The notes: a model not told the origin generated them from the sequence alone. DNA of 48,733 bases from UBA7185 sp964606855 (GCA_964606855.1 CAZSHM010000008.1:1-48733), one strand, 5' to 3'. Shown: positions 8,602-16,754, counted from the first letter of the stretch. Made by a program: numbers and translations.

Positions 8602-9414
8602 ATGATCCTGGATGAGATTGCCGCCAAGACGGCGGCGCGCGTGGCCCGGCGCAAGGCGCAGACGCCGGCGGAGGAGCTGCGGCGGCGCGCGGAGGCGCTA
8701 GAACGGCCGCGCTACGGCTGTTTTGCCCGGGCGCTTGCCGAGCCGGGGATGTCCTTCATCTGCGAGGTGAAGAAAGCATCCCCGTCCAAAGGGCGCATCG
8801 TGGAGGACTTTCCCTATGTAGAGATCGCGCGGCAGTACGAAGCCGCCGGCGCCAGCGCGCTCTCTGTGCTGACAGAGCCGGATTTCTTTCTGGGGAGCGA
8901 CGCTTATCTGCGGGAGATCCGCGCGGCCACAGCGCTGCCGATTCTGCGCAAGGATTTCACCATCGATGCCTACCAGATTTATGAGTCCGTCCTCCTTGGC
9001 GCGGATGCGGTGCTGCTGATCTGTGCGCTCCTGGACGCGGCGCGGCTCGCGGAGAATCTCCGGCTTTGCCGGGCGCTCCGCATCGAAGCGCTGGTGGAGG
9101 CCCACGACGAGGAGGAAGTGCGGATGGCCCTGGATGCGGGCGCGGAGATCCTCGGTGTCAACAATCGAAATCTTCAGGATTTTACAGTGGACATCGGCAA
9201 CAGCATCCGGCTCCGGGCGCTGGCGCCGGCGGAGGTGCGTTTTGTGGCCGAGAGCGGCATGAAAACACGCGAGGACATCGCGCGGCTGGAGGCGGCGCGG
9301 GTGGACGGCGTGCTGATCGGCGAAACGCTGATGCGCAGCACCGACAAGGCGCGGCTTCTGCGGCAGCTGAAGGGCTTGGAGGACGGAGCGGCAGAGACAG
9401 TGCCGCTACAATAG
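8602..9414 (+). CDS. trpC: Indole-3-glycerol phosphate synthase
   Basis: A 270-residue TIM-barrel enzyme that closes the indole ring (CdRP to indole glycerol phosphate, with loss of CO2 and water). Motifs seen: EVKKASPSKG (catalytic Lys), LRKDFTID, ADAVLLI, LVEAHDEEE, ILGVNNRNL and AESGMKTRED. The ribosome site GAGGAGGACGG lies in the 12-nt gap after trpD. It is a separate gene, not fused to trpF as in enterobacteria. Confidence 0.95.
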   Translation: MILDEIAAKTAARVARRKAQTPAEELRRRAEALERPRYGCFARALAEPGMSFICEVKKASPSKGRIVEDFPYVEIARQYEAAGASALSVLTEPDFFLGSDAYLREIRAATALPILRKDFTIDAYQIYESVLLGADAVLLICALLDAARLAENLRLCRALRIEALVEAHDEEEVRMALDAGAEILGVNNRNLQDFTVDIGNSIRLRALAPAEVRFVAESGMKTREDIARLEAARVDGVLIGETLMRSTDKARLLRQLKGLEDGAAETVPLQ

Positions 9415-9479
9415 GAGGCGCTGCGGCGCAGAGACAGGATCTGCAATTCGACGGAACGGCGGAAGGGGGACGATGCGGC

Positions 9480-10199
9480 ATGCGGGAGAGCGCGAGCGCG
9501 CCGAAAATCAAAATCTGCGGCCTGCGCCGGCCGGAGGATGCGGAGGCGGTGAACGCTGTCCGCGCCGACTACGCGGGATTTGTCTTTGCCGAGAGCAAAC
9601 GCCGCGTCACACCGGAGGAGGCGCGGCGCATCCGGACGGCGCTGGATGCGGAGATCCGGACGGTGGGCGTCTTCGTCGACGCCGCCGTGTGCGACGTGGC
9701 AGAGATCTACCGCGCGGGGCTGATCGACCTGATCCAGCTGCACGGCCGCGAGGACGCGGCCTACATCGCCGCGCTGCGGCAGCTGGTCGGGCCGGCGCCG
9801 ATCATTCGCGCGGCGCGGGTGCGCACGGCGGCGGACATCCTGGCGACGCAGGCGCTGGACTGCCAGTATCTGCTGCTGGACACGTATATCCCCGGTCTGC
9901 AGGGGGGCAGCGGGCGGCAGTTTGATTACGCCGCCATCCCGCCGTTGGAGAAGCCGTTCTTTTTGGCGGGGGGACTGACGCCGGAGAACGTGGCCGCCGC
10001 CGTCGTGCGGGTACGGCCCTACGCCGTGGATGTCAGCAGCGGCGTGGAGACGGCGGGCTGGAAGGACGAGGAGAAGATCCGCCGCTTCGCCGATGCCGTG
10101 CGCCGTGCGGCGTCGACAGCAGAAGGATACGAGGAGGAAACGCAATGTCAAATGGACGATTCGGGCAGTACGGCGGGCAGTTCATCCCGGAAACCCTGA
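9480..10199 (+). CDS. trpF: Phosphoribosylanthranilate isomerase
   Basis: A 239-residue TIM-barrel isomerase for the Amadori rearrangement of phosphoribosylanthranilate. The catalytic cysteine is in KICGLRRPEDA (Cys14) and the acid in YLLLDTY; IQLHGRED and GGLTPENV are also typical. AAGGGGG upstream supports ATG 9480; an overlapping ATG at 9473 is in another frame. It is longer than usual because its last 18 codons run 55 nt into trpB. That tail is polar and low in complexity and is probably an overlap by-product without function. Confidence 0.93.
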   Translation: MRESASAPKIKICGLRRPEDAEAVNAVRADYAGFVFAESKRRVTPEEARRIRTALDAEIRTVGVFVDAAVCDVAEIYRAGLIDLIQLHGREDAAYIAALRQLVGPAPIIRAARVRTAADILATQALDCQYLLLDTYIPGLQGGSGRQFDYAAIPPLEKPFFLAGGLTPENVAAAVVRVRPYAVDVSSGVETAGWKDEEKIRRFADAVRRAASTAEGYEEETQCQMDDSGSTAGSSSRKP

Positions 10200-11329
10200 T
10201 GAATGCCGTGGGCGAGCTGGAAGCCGCCTATGCGCACTATAAAAACGATCCGGAGTTTCAGCAGGAGCTGCAGGATCTGCTCTGGCAGTACGCGGGGCGC
10301 CCGTCGAGGCTCTACTATGCGGAGAAGATGACGAAGGATCTGGGAGGGCCCAAGATCTACCTTAAACGCGAGGATCTGAACCACACCGGATCCCACAAGA
10401 TCAACAACGTGCTCGGGCAGGCGCTCTTGGCCAAAAAGATGGGCAAGACGCGCATCATCGCCGAGACGGGCGCAGGACAGCACGGTGTTGCGACGGCTAC
10501 GGCCGCGGCGCTTCTGGATCTGGAGTGCGAGATCTACATGGGCAAGGAGGACACGGAGCGCCAGGCGCTCAACGTCTTCCGTATGGAGCTTTTGGGCGCG
10601 AAGGTGCACGCCGTCACCAGCGGCACCATGACGCTGAAGGACGCGGTCAACGAGGCCATGCGCGAGTGGACCAACCGTATGGACGACACCCTCTACGTGC
10701 TCGGCTCCGTTATGGGGCCGCATCCCTTCCCCACCATCGTGCGCGATTTTCAGAAGATTATCGGGGAAGAAGTGCGGGAACAACTGATGGAGTGCGAGGG
10801 GCGTCTGCCCGACGCGGTGCTCGCCTGTGTCGGCGGCGGCAGCAATTCCATGGGTATTTTTTATGATTTCATCCGGGAGCCGTCCGTCCGGCTGATCGGC
10901 TGCGAGGCGGCCGGGCTGGGCATCGAGACGGACAAGCACGCGGCCACGATCGCCAAGGGAAGTTTGGGGATTTTCCACGGCATGAAGTCGTATTTCTGCC
11001 AGGACGAGTATGGCCAGATCGCGCCGGTGTACTCCATCTCGGCCGGGCTGGATTATCCCGGCATCGGACCGGAACACGCCTATCTGCACGACACAGGGCG
11101 CGCCGAATATGTCCCCGTCACGGACGAGGAGGCGGTGGAGGCATTCGAATATCTCTCCCGCACGGAGGGGATCATTCCTGCCATCGAGAGCGCGCACGCC
11201 GTGGCCTACGCCAAAAAATTAGCCAAAGAGATGACGCCGGATCAGATTCTGGTCATCTGCCTGTCCGGCCGGGGGGACAAAGACGTGGCAGCCATTGCCC
11301 GCTACAGAGGAGTTGATCTATATGAGTAG
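10145..11329 (+). CDS. trpB: Tryptophan synthase beta chain
   Basis: A 394-residue PLP enzyme condensing indole with serine. The PLP lysine lies in HTGSHKINN, the phosphate-binding loop in CVGGGSNSMG, and further signatures are AETGAGQHGVATAT and the C-terminal SGRGDKD. Standard length for the TrpB1 type that pairs with TrpA. GAGGAGG just upstream is the ribosome site. It begins inside the 3' end of trpF and overlaps trpA by 8 nt. Confidence 0.96.
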   Translation: MSNGRFGQYGGQFIPETLMNAVGELEAAYAHYKNDPEFQQELQDLLWQYAGRPSRLYYAEKMTKDLGGPKIYLKREDLNHTGSHKINNVLGQALLAKKMGKTRIIAETGAGQHGVATATAAALLDLECEIYMGKEDTERQALNVFRMELLGAKVHAVTSGTMTLKDAVNEAMREWTNRMDDTLYVLGSVMGPHPFPTIVRDFQKIIGEEVREQLMECEGRLPDAVLACVGGGSNSMGIFYDFIREPSVRLIGCEAAGLGIETDKHAATIAKGSLGIFHGMKSYFCQDEYGQIAPVYSISAGLDYPGIGPEHAYLHDTGRAEYVPVTDEEAVEAFEYLSRTEGIIPAIESAHAVAYAKKLAKEMTPDQILVICLSGRGDKDVAAIARYRGVDLYE

Positions 11330-12089
11330 AACGCGGGAGGCTTTCCGGCAGGGAAAGGCGTTCATCCCGTTTGTGACGGCGGGAGATCCCGATCTGGAGA
11401 CCACGGAGGCCCTGATTCTCGCCATGGCGGAGGCGGGCGGCGATCTGATCGAGATCGGCATTCCGTTCTCCGATCCCATCGCCGAGGGTGTGGTGATCCA
11501 GGCGGCGGACGAGCGCGCCCTGCGATCCGGCACCACCACAGACAGAATTTTTGCGATGGTGGAGCGCGTGCGGCGGCAAACCGAGGTTCCGCTCGCCTTC
11601 ATGACCTATATGAACCCCGTCTTCACCTACGGGGTGGAGCGCTTCCTGCAAAAGAGCCGCGCCGTGGGAATCGACGCCCTCATCGTGCCCGACGTGCCGT
11701 TTGAGGAGAAAGCGGAATTGGAGAAGCCCTGCCTTGCGAACGACATCGATCTCATCTCGATGATCGCGCCCACCTCCGCGGACCGCGCGCAGCGCATCGC
11801 CGCCGAGGCGCGGGGGTTTCTCTACTGCGTCTCCTCGCTGGGGGTCACGGGGATGCGCGCCAGCATCGAGAGCAACATCGGCGAGCTGATCGAACAGGTG
11901 CGGGCGGTCAGCGACATTCCCTGCGCCATCGGGTTCGGCATTTCCAACCCGCAGCAGGCGGCTCAGATGGCCGCGCTGGCGGACGGGGTGATCTGCGGAA
12001 GTGCCATCGTGCGCATTGTGGCCGAGTACGGCCGGACGTGCGTCAAGCCGGTTGCAGAGTTTGTGCGTTCGATGAAGGCGGCGCTCTGA
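11322..12089 (+). CDS. trpA: Tryptophan synthase alpha chain
   Basis: A 255-residue TIM-barrel lyase that splits indole glycerol phosphate and channels indole to TrpB. The two catalytic acids lie in EIGIPFSDP; other marks are FVTAGDPD, FMTYMNPV, LIVPDVPFEE and SSLGVTG. ATG 11322 has AGAGGAG (11306-11312) upstream and overlaps the trpB stop, so the pair is probably coupled. It is the last gene of the operon. I see no strong intrinsic terminator in the 45 nt before the convergent EamA gene. Confidence 0.95.
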   Translation: MSRTREAFRQGKAFIPFVTAGDPDLETTEALILAMAEAGGDLIEIGIPFSDPIAEGVVIQAADERALRSGTTTDRIFAMVERVRRQTEVPLAFMTYMNPVFTYGVERFLQKSRAVGIDALIVPDVPFEEKAELEKPCLANDIDLISMIAPTSADRAQRIAAEARGFLYCVSSLGVTGMRASIESNIGELIEQVRAVSDIPCAIGFGISNPQQAAQMAALADGVICGSAIVRIVAEYGRTCVKPVAEFVRSMKAAL

Positions 12090-12134
12090 ACCCGCCCGGA
12101 CGGCCGCAAGGGACGGCGGCGAAGGGCGCGCGCG

Positions 12135-13016
12135 TCATCCCCGGCGGCCGCGCAGAAAGCGCAGTTTCGTCTCGGAGATGACGATGGCGGTGAAGATGAC
12201 GGCGAAGCCCAGGAGCAGCCGCGGGGTCAGCACCTCTGCGCCCAGAAGCACCGAGAAGAGCACGCCGAAGACGGATTCCAGGCTCAAGAGCAGCGCGCCT
12301 GCCGCGGGCGGTGTGTACTTCAGGCCGAACATCTGCAGGCAGAGCGCGCCCGCCGTGGCGAACACACAGAGGTAGGCCAGCACGAACCAGGTATAAGGGG
12401 AAACAGCCTGCATCGCGGGCCATGCGCCGAAGAACAGGTTCAGCCCCCAGCACCAGAGGGCGGCGAAGAAAAACTGGCATACGGTGAGGAGCACCACGTC
12501 GCCTTCCTGGGTGTAGCGCGCGGAAACTAGAATGTGCAGTGCGTAAAAGATGCCGCAGCAGACCGTGAGGAAATCGCCCCGGCCCATCGTGAGTTCCGAG
12601 TCCAGCGACACTAGGCCGATGCCCGCTAAGCCGAGCAGTGCCGCCAGGATATTGTAGCGGTCGGGGCGGCGTCCCTCGAAGAACCAGTAAAAGAAGGGCA
12701 CGAGAATGCAGTATCCCGCCGTGAGAAACGCGTTTTTGCCCGGGGTCGTCTCCGCCAGACCGAATGTCTGTAGGACATAGGCGGCGGTCAGCATCGTGCC
12801 CATCACAAACCCCGCTCGGATGCAGGATCGGGTCAGCTTGCGCAGGCGCCGCCAGCAGAGCAGCATCAGCAGAAGGCAGGCGCCGCTGAAGCGCACCGCC
12901 AGCAAAAACAGGGTGTGGATTTCATCGAGCGCGTCCTTCATGATGACGAAGGAACTGCCCCAGATAAGGGTCGCCAGAAGCAGCGCGCCACGGGCGAGCA
13001 GAGGCTTGTAGCGCAT
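12135..13016 (-). CDS. EamA/DMT-family transporter
   Basis: A 293-residue drug/metabolite-transporter superfamily membrane protein with about ten hydrophobic segments in two repeated EamA halves; the family mark ATLIWGSSFVIMK is at the N-terminus and the second half starts near the GDFLTVCCGIFYALHIL segment. The substrate cannot be told from sequence; relatives export amino acids or other metabolites. ATG 13016 is chosen because the minus strand reads AAAGGAG just upstream; the frame is open further upstream but that part is not family-like. It converges on trpA, so any link to tryptophan export is only a guess. Confidence 0.85.
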   Translation of the reverse strand: MRYKPLLARGALLLATLIWGSSFVIMKDALDEIHTLFLLAVRFSGACLLLMLLCWRRLRKLTRSCIRAGFVMGTMLTAAYVLQTFGLAETTPGKNAFLTAGYCILVPFFYWFFEGRRPDRYNILAALLGLAGIGLVSLDSELTMGRGDFLTVCCGIFYALHILVSARYTQEGDVVLLTVCQFFFAALWCWGLNLFFGAWPAMQAVSPYTWFVLAYLCVFATAGALCLQMFGLKYTPPAAGALLLSLESVFGVLFSVLLGAEVLTPRLLLGFAVIFTAIVISETKLRFLRGRRG

Positions 13017-13097
13017 GAAAAACTCCTTTCGCGCTGCGCATTCCGGGCTCCCCGCGCCGGGGTGCCGGCTCTGGATGAGCGCGCAGCGGCAATTCCT

Positions 13098-13126
13098 ATT
13101 ATAGGCTGCCGGCCGTGTTTTTACAA
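13098..13126 (-). promoter_or_regulatory. Promoter of the EamA gene
   Basis: On the minus strand TTGTAA (13126-13121), a 17-bp spacer and TATAAT (13103-13098) precede the EamA start by about 80 nt. The -10 is perfect. Confidence 0.6.
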
Positions 13127-13248
13127 GCACAAGCGAGTGGAAAGAGGCGCCGGAAGCCCCGGCAGGCGCGGGCATGCTGCGGAGAAACGGATTTTTTGCG
13201 CGGCCGGCGCGGCGGCAGGGGTTCGCGCGAAAGCGAGGAGGGGAGAGA

Positions 13249-13884
13249 ATGCAGACGTCGTATCGCACAGTGGACGGGTTTGGGCAGGCACAGGTCGTCA
13301 TAGAGAAGTCCGTCTTTATCGGCTACGCGAAGCCGGCGGCCGAGGAGGCGGAGGCGCTGGCGTTCATCCAGGAGATTCGGAAAAAGCATCGAGACGCCAC
13401 GCACAACGTGCCGGCGTACATTGTGGGAGGCGCCAGCCGGATTCAGCGCTGCAGCGACGACGGTGAGCCGTCCGGCACGGCGGGCGTGCCGGTACTGGAA
13501 GTTCTGAAAAAAGAGGGGCTCCAGGATGTTGCCGTGGTGGTGACGCGTTATTTCGGCGGTATCAAGCTGGGTACGGGCGGCCTGGTGCGCGCCTACACCA
13601 AGGGGGCCAAGATCGCTCTGGAGGCGGCCGGGATTGTCACGCGGGAGTTGTATCAGGCGGTAGAGATCGCATTGGAGTACAGTCTGCTGGGGATGATGCA
13701 GAACCAGCTGCGGCTGCAGGGATACGAGATCAAGGGGATCGCCTACGAGGAGCGCGTGCGCCTGCAGGTATGGGTGCGGGCGGAGACTGTGCCGCAGTTT
13801 GAGGCGCAGGTGATCGAGTGGACCAACGGCCGGGCTGCGCTGCGCGCGGAGGAAGCGGTTTACCGCACGGGCGGGCGCGGGTGA
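13249..13884 (+). CDS. YigZ/IMPACT-family protein
   Basis: A 211-residue protein of the YigZ (UPF0029/IMPACT) family. Signature segments: KKHRDATHNVPAYIVG, SDDGEPSGTAGVPVLEVL and VVVTRYFGGIKLGTGGLVRAY, followed by the ferredoxin-like C-terminal domain. Relatives bind ribosomes or nucleic acids; no enzymatic activity is firmly known. ATG 13249 follows GAGGAGGGGAG. The gene stands alone between the divergent EamA gene and the convergent hsp20 gene. Confidence 0.88.
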   Translation: MQTSYRTVDGFGQAQVVIEKSVFIGYAKPAAEEAEALAFIQEIRKKHRDATHNVPAYIVGGASRIQRCSDDGEPSGTAGVPVLEVLKKEGLQDVAVVVTRYFGGIKLGTGGLVRAYTKGAKIALEAAGIVTRELYQAVEIALEYSLLGMMQNQLRLQGYEIKGIAYEERVRLQVWVRAETVPQFEAQVIEWTNGRAALRAEEAVYRTGGRG

Positions 13885-14006
13885 ACCGCCGGAGCGAGGG
13901 GCGCCGCGGGGAGCGCGCTCCAACACAAGAGCGCCGTCTCCGGGGAAGCGAACGGTAGGGCCGTCGCCGCACAGATCCCCCGGCGAAGAGCGGGAGAACG
14001 ACTGAC

Positions 14007-14056
14007 GCACAAGAAAGCGCCTGCATCCTTTTCAGAATGCGGGCGCTTTCTTGTGC
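14007..14056. terminator. Hairpin between yigZ and hsp20
   Basis: GCACAAGAAAGCGCC-type arms: the left arm begins at 14007 and the right arm, GGCGCTTTCTTGTGC, ends at 14056, with further TGCAT/ATGC pairing inside. It sits between two convergent genes and can act for both, although no clean T-run follows on either strand. Confidence 0.6.
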
Positions 14057-14079
14057 GGTATTTCGCTTGCTTCCGGAGT

Positions 14080-14123
14080 GCGCCGGACAACCGGAAGGGG
14101 GGACTCTTCCGGTTGTCCGGCGC
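14080..14123. repeat. 18-bp perfect inverted repeat
   Basis: GCGCCGGACAACCGGAAG (14080-14097) is matched exactly by its reverse complement at 14106-14123 around an 8-nt loop. It lacks T-runs, lies 24 bp from the previous hairpin and 45 bp from the hsp20 stop, and may strengthen termination or protect mRNA ends. Confidence 0.7.
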
Positions 14124-14167
14124 GCGCGAAACAGCGGCGACTCCCTTTGCAGGACGTATCTTTGAGA

Positions 14168-14617
14168 TTAACCTTCGATCATGATCGTTTTCTTTTCCGG
14201 CAGTTTTTGCGCTTCGGCCTTCGGAAGTTCCAGATGCAGAACCCCGTCTTCAAATTTCGCTTTCACGTCCTTCTCTGTGACGTGCTCTCCGACATAGAAA
14301 CTGCGTTGCATAGAACCCAAAAAGCGCTCCTGCCGGATCAATTTGCCGTCGCTGTCCTGTTCGTCCTTGTTCACTTTCTTGCTTGCGGTGATCGTCAGAT
14401 AGCCGTCCTCAAGCTCCAGCTGGATCTGATCTTTTTTGAAGCCGGGCAGATCCATATCGATTGCGTAGCTGTTTTCCGTTTCGTGCACATCGGTCCGCAT
14501 CTCGTGCTTTACGTTCAGCTGTCTATCCGCTCTGCGCATTTCGCGATCCATCTCCTGGAAGGGGGATTCCATCAAATCATCAAATAAACTCTCTGCGAAA
14601 AGTCTTGGCATCAACAT
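14168..14617 (-). CDS. Small heat-shock protein, Hsp20 family
   Basis: A 149-residue alpha-crystallin-type chaperone that holds unfolding proteins. The alpha-crystallin domain spans about residues 40-140, with the typical DLPGFKKDQIQLELEDGYLTI segment split across its first strands, a FYVGEHV strand and a C-terminal IxI-like tail (TIMIEG). ATG 14617 is given; ATG 14611 is equally possible since both have GGA-rich sequence upstream on the minus strand. Its promoter overlaps a CIRCE-like operator, indicating HrcA-type heat-shock control. Confidence 0.92.
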   Translation of the reverse strand: MLMPRLFAESLFDDLMESPFQEMDREMRRADRQLNVKHEMRTDVHETENSYAIDMDLPGFKKDQIQLELEDGYLTITASKKVNKDEQDSDGKLIRQERFLGSMQRSFYVGEHVTEKDVKAKFEDGVLHLELPKAEAQKLPEKKTIMIEG

Positions 14618-14726
14618 CCTTCATACTTCCTTTCTGATTTTTGCGGCGGATCCGCCGTGTATAGAATTTTGTTGAGCATCGGGGCGGAGGTCTTCTTTTC
14701 TGATCTCAGTCCTTTGTTCTGCTTAG

Positions 14727-14769
14727 AGTATAGCATAGATTGTTAGCCACGTCAAGGGGTGAGTGCTAA
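14727..14769 (-). promoter_or_regulatory. hsp20 promoter overlapped by a degenerate CIRCE operator
   Basis: On the minus strand TTGACG (14755-14750), a 17-bp spacer and TATACT (14732-14727) form a strong sigma-A promoter with a TG extended -10. A CIRCE-like element covers it: right arm GAGTGCTAA (14761-14769) is perfect, the 9-bp spacer has the exact CIRCE length, and the left arm TTAGCCACG (14743-14751) keeps five of the nine bases of TTAGCACTC. Binding of HrcA here would block the -35. Confidence 0.7.
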
Positions 14770-14870
14770 AATTTTTAAAAAATTTTTAGCTCTTTAAAAG
14801 CTCTTTAAAAGAAGATAGCAAAAAATATAATGATTTATTCTATTTTTCAACGGAATCCTGGAAATTTTTA

Positions 14871-14899
14871 TTGTAATAGCGGGAGAATTCGGGTAAAAT
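14871..14899 (+). promoter_or_regulatory. Promoter of the ATP synthase operon
   Basis: TTGTAA (14871-14876), 17-bp spacer, TAAAAT (14894-14899), 33 nt before the first gene of the atp operon. The preceding 14770-14870 stretch is very AT-rich and carries a short direct repeat (AGCTCTTTAAA twice) that may act as an upstream promoter element. Confidence 0.65.
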
Positions 14900-14931
14900 A
14901 AGGCTTATGGTATAGGAATCGGGGTGAGTCT

Positions 14932-15192
14932 GTGAGAGAAGACGCGGACAAGCATGACGGGCAAGGGTACAGCATGGGGCAGTGGATTGGCCTGGGCCTG
15001 AGCTTCGGCGTCACAATGCTGGCCAATGTCGCGCTCGCCATGTTAGCGGGCCGCTGGCTGGATCACGTGCTGGGCACAGATCATGTATTTTGGCTCCTGG
15101 GCGTGCTCTGCGGTATTTTTGCAGGGTTCCATCTGTTCATCGAGCAGGTGGAGCAGATAGAACATCCGACGCACCCAAGCGACCGGGAATAG
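14932..15192 (+). CDS. atpZ: AtpZ/AtpI-type small membrane protein
   Basis: An 86-residue protein with two hydrophobic helices (about residues 16-40 and 48-70) joined by a GRWLDHVLGTDHVFW loop, the pattern of the AtpZ/AtpI family found at the head of many atp operons. Such proteins have been linked to ATP synthase assembly and to Mg2+/Ca2+ movement. The start is GTG with GGGGTGAG upstream. It is the first gene of the operon, 133 nt before atpI; that gap holds no gene that I can see. Confidence 0.75.
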   Translation: MREDADKHDGQGYSMGQWIGLGLSFGVTMLANVALAMLAGRWLDHVLGTDHVFWLLGVLCGIFAGFHLFIEQVEQIEHPTHPSDRE

Positions 15193-15325
15193 CCGCTCCG
15201 GCGCGGAGAGGCATCTCTGTGTGCCAGGTGCTGCGAACCCCGGAACCGTTTCGACAGATTTCAACAGATAGAAAACCCACATATGAAAGCTATAAAAAAT
15301 AAAGTGTGGCGGGAAAAGAGAAAAT

Positions 15326-15607
15326 ATGATAAAATCTGTAGCAGTTTCGGTGATTCTCGGTTTTCTTTGGGGATTTGCCATCAGCCTGTTTAATAATTTC
15401 TGGACGTATAAAGCGTTCTCCGGTCCAAAACCTACTGCTGTGGCGATTCTCCTGTTTATGGCGCGGCAAGCGATTCTTGTTTTGTCGATGTTTCTTGTAT
15501 ATAAGAACCTGGCAATGCTGATCGGTACGGCGATGGGGCTGCTGGCAATCAAGAATTACATCCTGTTGAAGGGATTAGGAAGATTAATACAAGAGCGAAA
15601 GGGGTGA
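15326..15607 (+). CDS. atpI: ATP synthase subunit I
   Basis: A 93-residue protein of the ATP synthase I family with four predicted hydrophobic stretches; the N-terminal FLWGFAISLFNNFW and the C-terminal basic LKGLGRLIQERKG tail are visible. AtpI aids assembly of the c-ring. It overlaps the open frame upstream of atpB and lies in the usual place just before subunit a. Confidence 0.75.
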   Translation: MIKSVAVSVILGFLWGFAISLFNNFWTYKAFSGPKPTAVAILLFMARQAILVLSMFLVYKNLAMLIGTAMGLLAIKNYILLKGLGRLIQERKG

Positions 15608-15612
15608 GAGAG

Positions 15613-16320
15613 ATGTTTTCTGCAAATGTCGCTTACGCGGAAGCGGGACACGAAGCATCCGCCGCGCTGTTTTACATTGGTCCCCTGGAAGTGACCAGTG
15701 AGACAACCACCATGTGGGGCGTCATGATCCTCATCACCGTCATCTGTATTCTCGGCACGAGGAATATGAAGCGCATCCCTTCTGGATTGCAGAATATCCT
15801 GGAGTTCGCGATTGAAAAGTATCAAAATTTCTTCAAAGATATTTTGGGAGAAAAGCGCGCGAGGGCGTATATGCCGATCTTGGCGTCCTTCTTTATTCTG
15901 ATTCTTTGCTCCAACTATTCCGGTCTGTTGCCGTTGTCCGGCACCCTGCCGGGACTGAAGGCGCCGACGAGCAATGTCAGTGTGACAGGTGCGCTCGCGA
16001 TTGTCGTGTTCTTCCTCTGCATTTATCTCGGCTTAAAGACAAAAGGATTAGGCTGGTTCAAGCATTTCATCGAGCCGATCCCGCTGCTCCTGCCCATCAA
16101 CATCCTGGAGCAGTTCACACGGCCGCTGTCGCTGGCGCTCCGTCTTTACGGCAGTATTTACGGCGAAGAGATGGTTGTGGCGAGTCTGGCCGCCTTGGTG
16201 CCGTTCCTGCTGCCGATGGTGATGCAGGTGTTAGGAGTGTTGTTTGGCGCTATCCAAGCCTTTGTGTTCACGCTTCTTGCCGCGATTTATATTGAGGAAG
16301 CTACGGCGGTGGAGCACTGA
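15613..16320 (+). CDS. atpB: F-type ATP synthase subunit a
   Basis: A 235-residue integral membrane subunit that forms the ion path beside the c-ring. The essential arginine lies in the SLALRLYGSIYGEE segment of the penultimate helix, and the last helix ends in LLAAIYIEEAT. ATG 15613 is supported by AAAGGGG (15598-15604) at 8 nt; a GTG at 15604 overlaps that site. Most relatives have RLFGNxxxGE; the GSIYGEE form here is a mild variant. An 84-nt gap precedes atpE. Confidence 0.93.
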   Translation: MFSANVAYAEAGHEASAALFYIGPLEVTSETTTMWGVMILITVICILGTRNMKRIPSGLQNILEFAIEKYQNFFKDILGEKRARAYMPILASFFILILCSNYSGLLPLSGTLPGLKAPTSNVSVTGALAIVVFFLCIYLGLKTKGLGWFKHFIEPIPLLLPINILEQFTRPLSLALRLYGSIYGEEMVVASLAALVPFLLPMVMQVLGVLFGAIQAFVFTLLAAIYIEEATAVEH

Positions 16321-16404
16321 GACTTTGAGATATCATAGGTTACTTTTACTTTAAGGTTTGTCCTTGGGAATTCCGAATACCGTCTTGGAAGGAGGGGGAA
16401 TACA

Positions 16405-16626
16405 ATGGAATTGATCTTTTTGGCAGCCGCTTTAGCGGTAGCTCTCGCTACGATTGGCCCTGGCATCGGTCAGGGTATCGCCGCAGCAAAAGCTATGGAA
16501 GCAATCGCCCGTCAGCCTGAAGTGAAAGGCGATGTCCGCACGACTTTGATCCTCGCTTTGGCATTTATGGAAGCGTTGACAATCTACGGCTTATTGATTG
16601 CCTTCATGATTTTGGGTAATGCCTAA
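16405..16626 (+). CDS. atpE: F-type ATP synthase subunit c
   Basis: A 73-residue hairpin of two membrane helices joined by the ARQPEVKGD loop, which contacts the central stalk. The ion-binding carboxylate is Glu56 in AFMEALTIYG; Gln23 is present in GPGIGQG. The second helix is the chloroplast/cyanobacterial type (MEALTIYG) and lacks the Ser-Thr pair after the glutamate seen in Na+-binding rings (EST), so H+ coupling is more likely. A strong GGAGGGGG ribosome site stands just upstream, fitting the high copy number needed. Confidence 0.95.
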   Translation: MELIFLAAALAVALATIGPGIGQGIAAAKAMEAIARQPEVKGDVRTTLILALAFMEALTIYGLLIAFMILGNA

Positions 16627-16673
16627 TCGCGTCTCGAAATCACTTTGCTATTATGGGTAATGTAGGGTCTAAG

Positions 16674-16703
16674 TAGGCGATTGGGACTTGGTCCAATCGC
16701 CTA
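16674..16703 (+). repeat. Hairpin between atpE and atpF
   Basis: TAGGCGATTGG (16674-16684) and CCAATCGCCTA (16693-16703) form a perfect 11-bp stem; GGAC/GTCC inside can extend it with one bulged G. There is no T-run, so it is not a full terminator. It lies right after the c-subunit gene, where it could stabilise atpE mRNA or lower read-through and so adjust c to b stoichiometry. Confidence 0.75.
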
Positions 16704-16754
16704 TATTGATATTTCTCACAGAATTATGACCCCGCACGAGAGGAGGTTATGTTC

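Noticed and set aside
16405..16626. Na+-specific c-ring
   Set aside because: Gln23 and Glu56 are present, but the residues after the glutamate are Ala-Leu-Thr instead of the Ser-Thr type seen in Na+-binding rings; H+ is more likely, though not proven.
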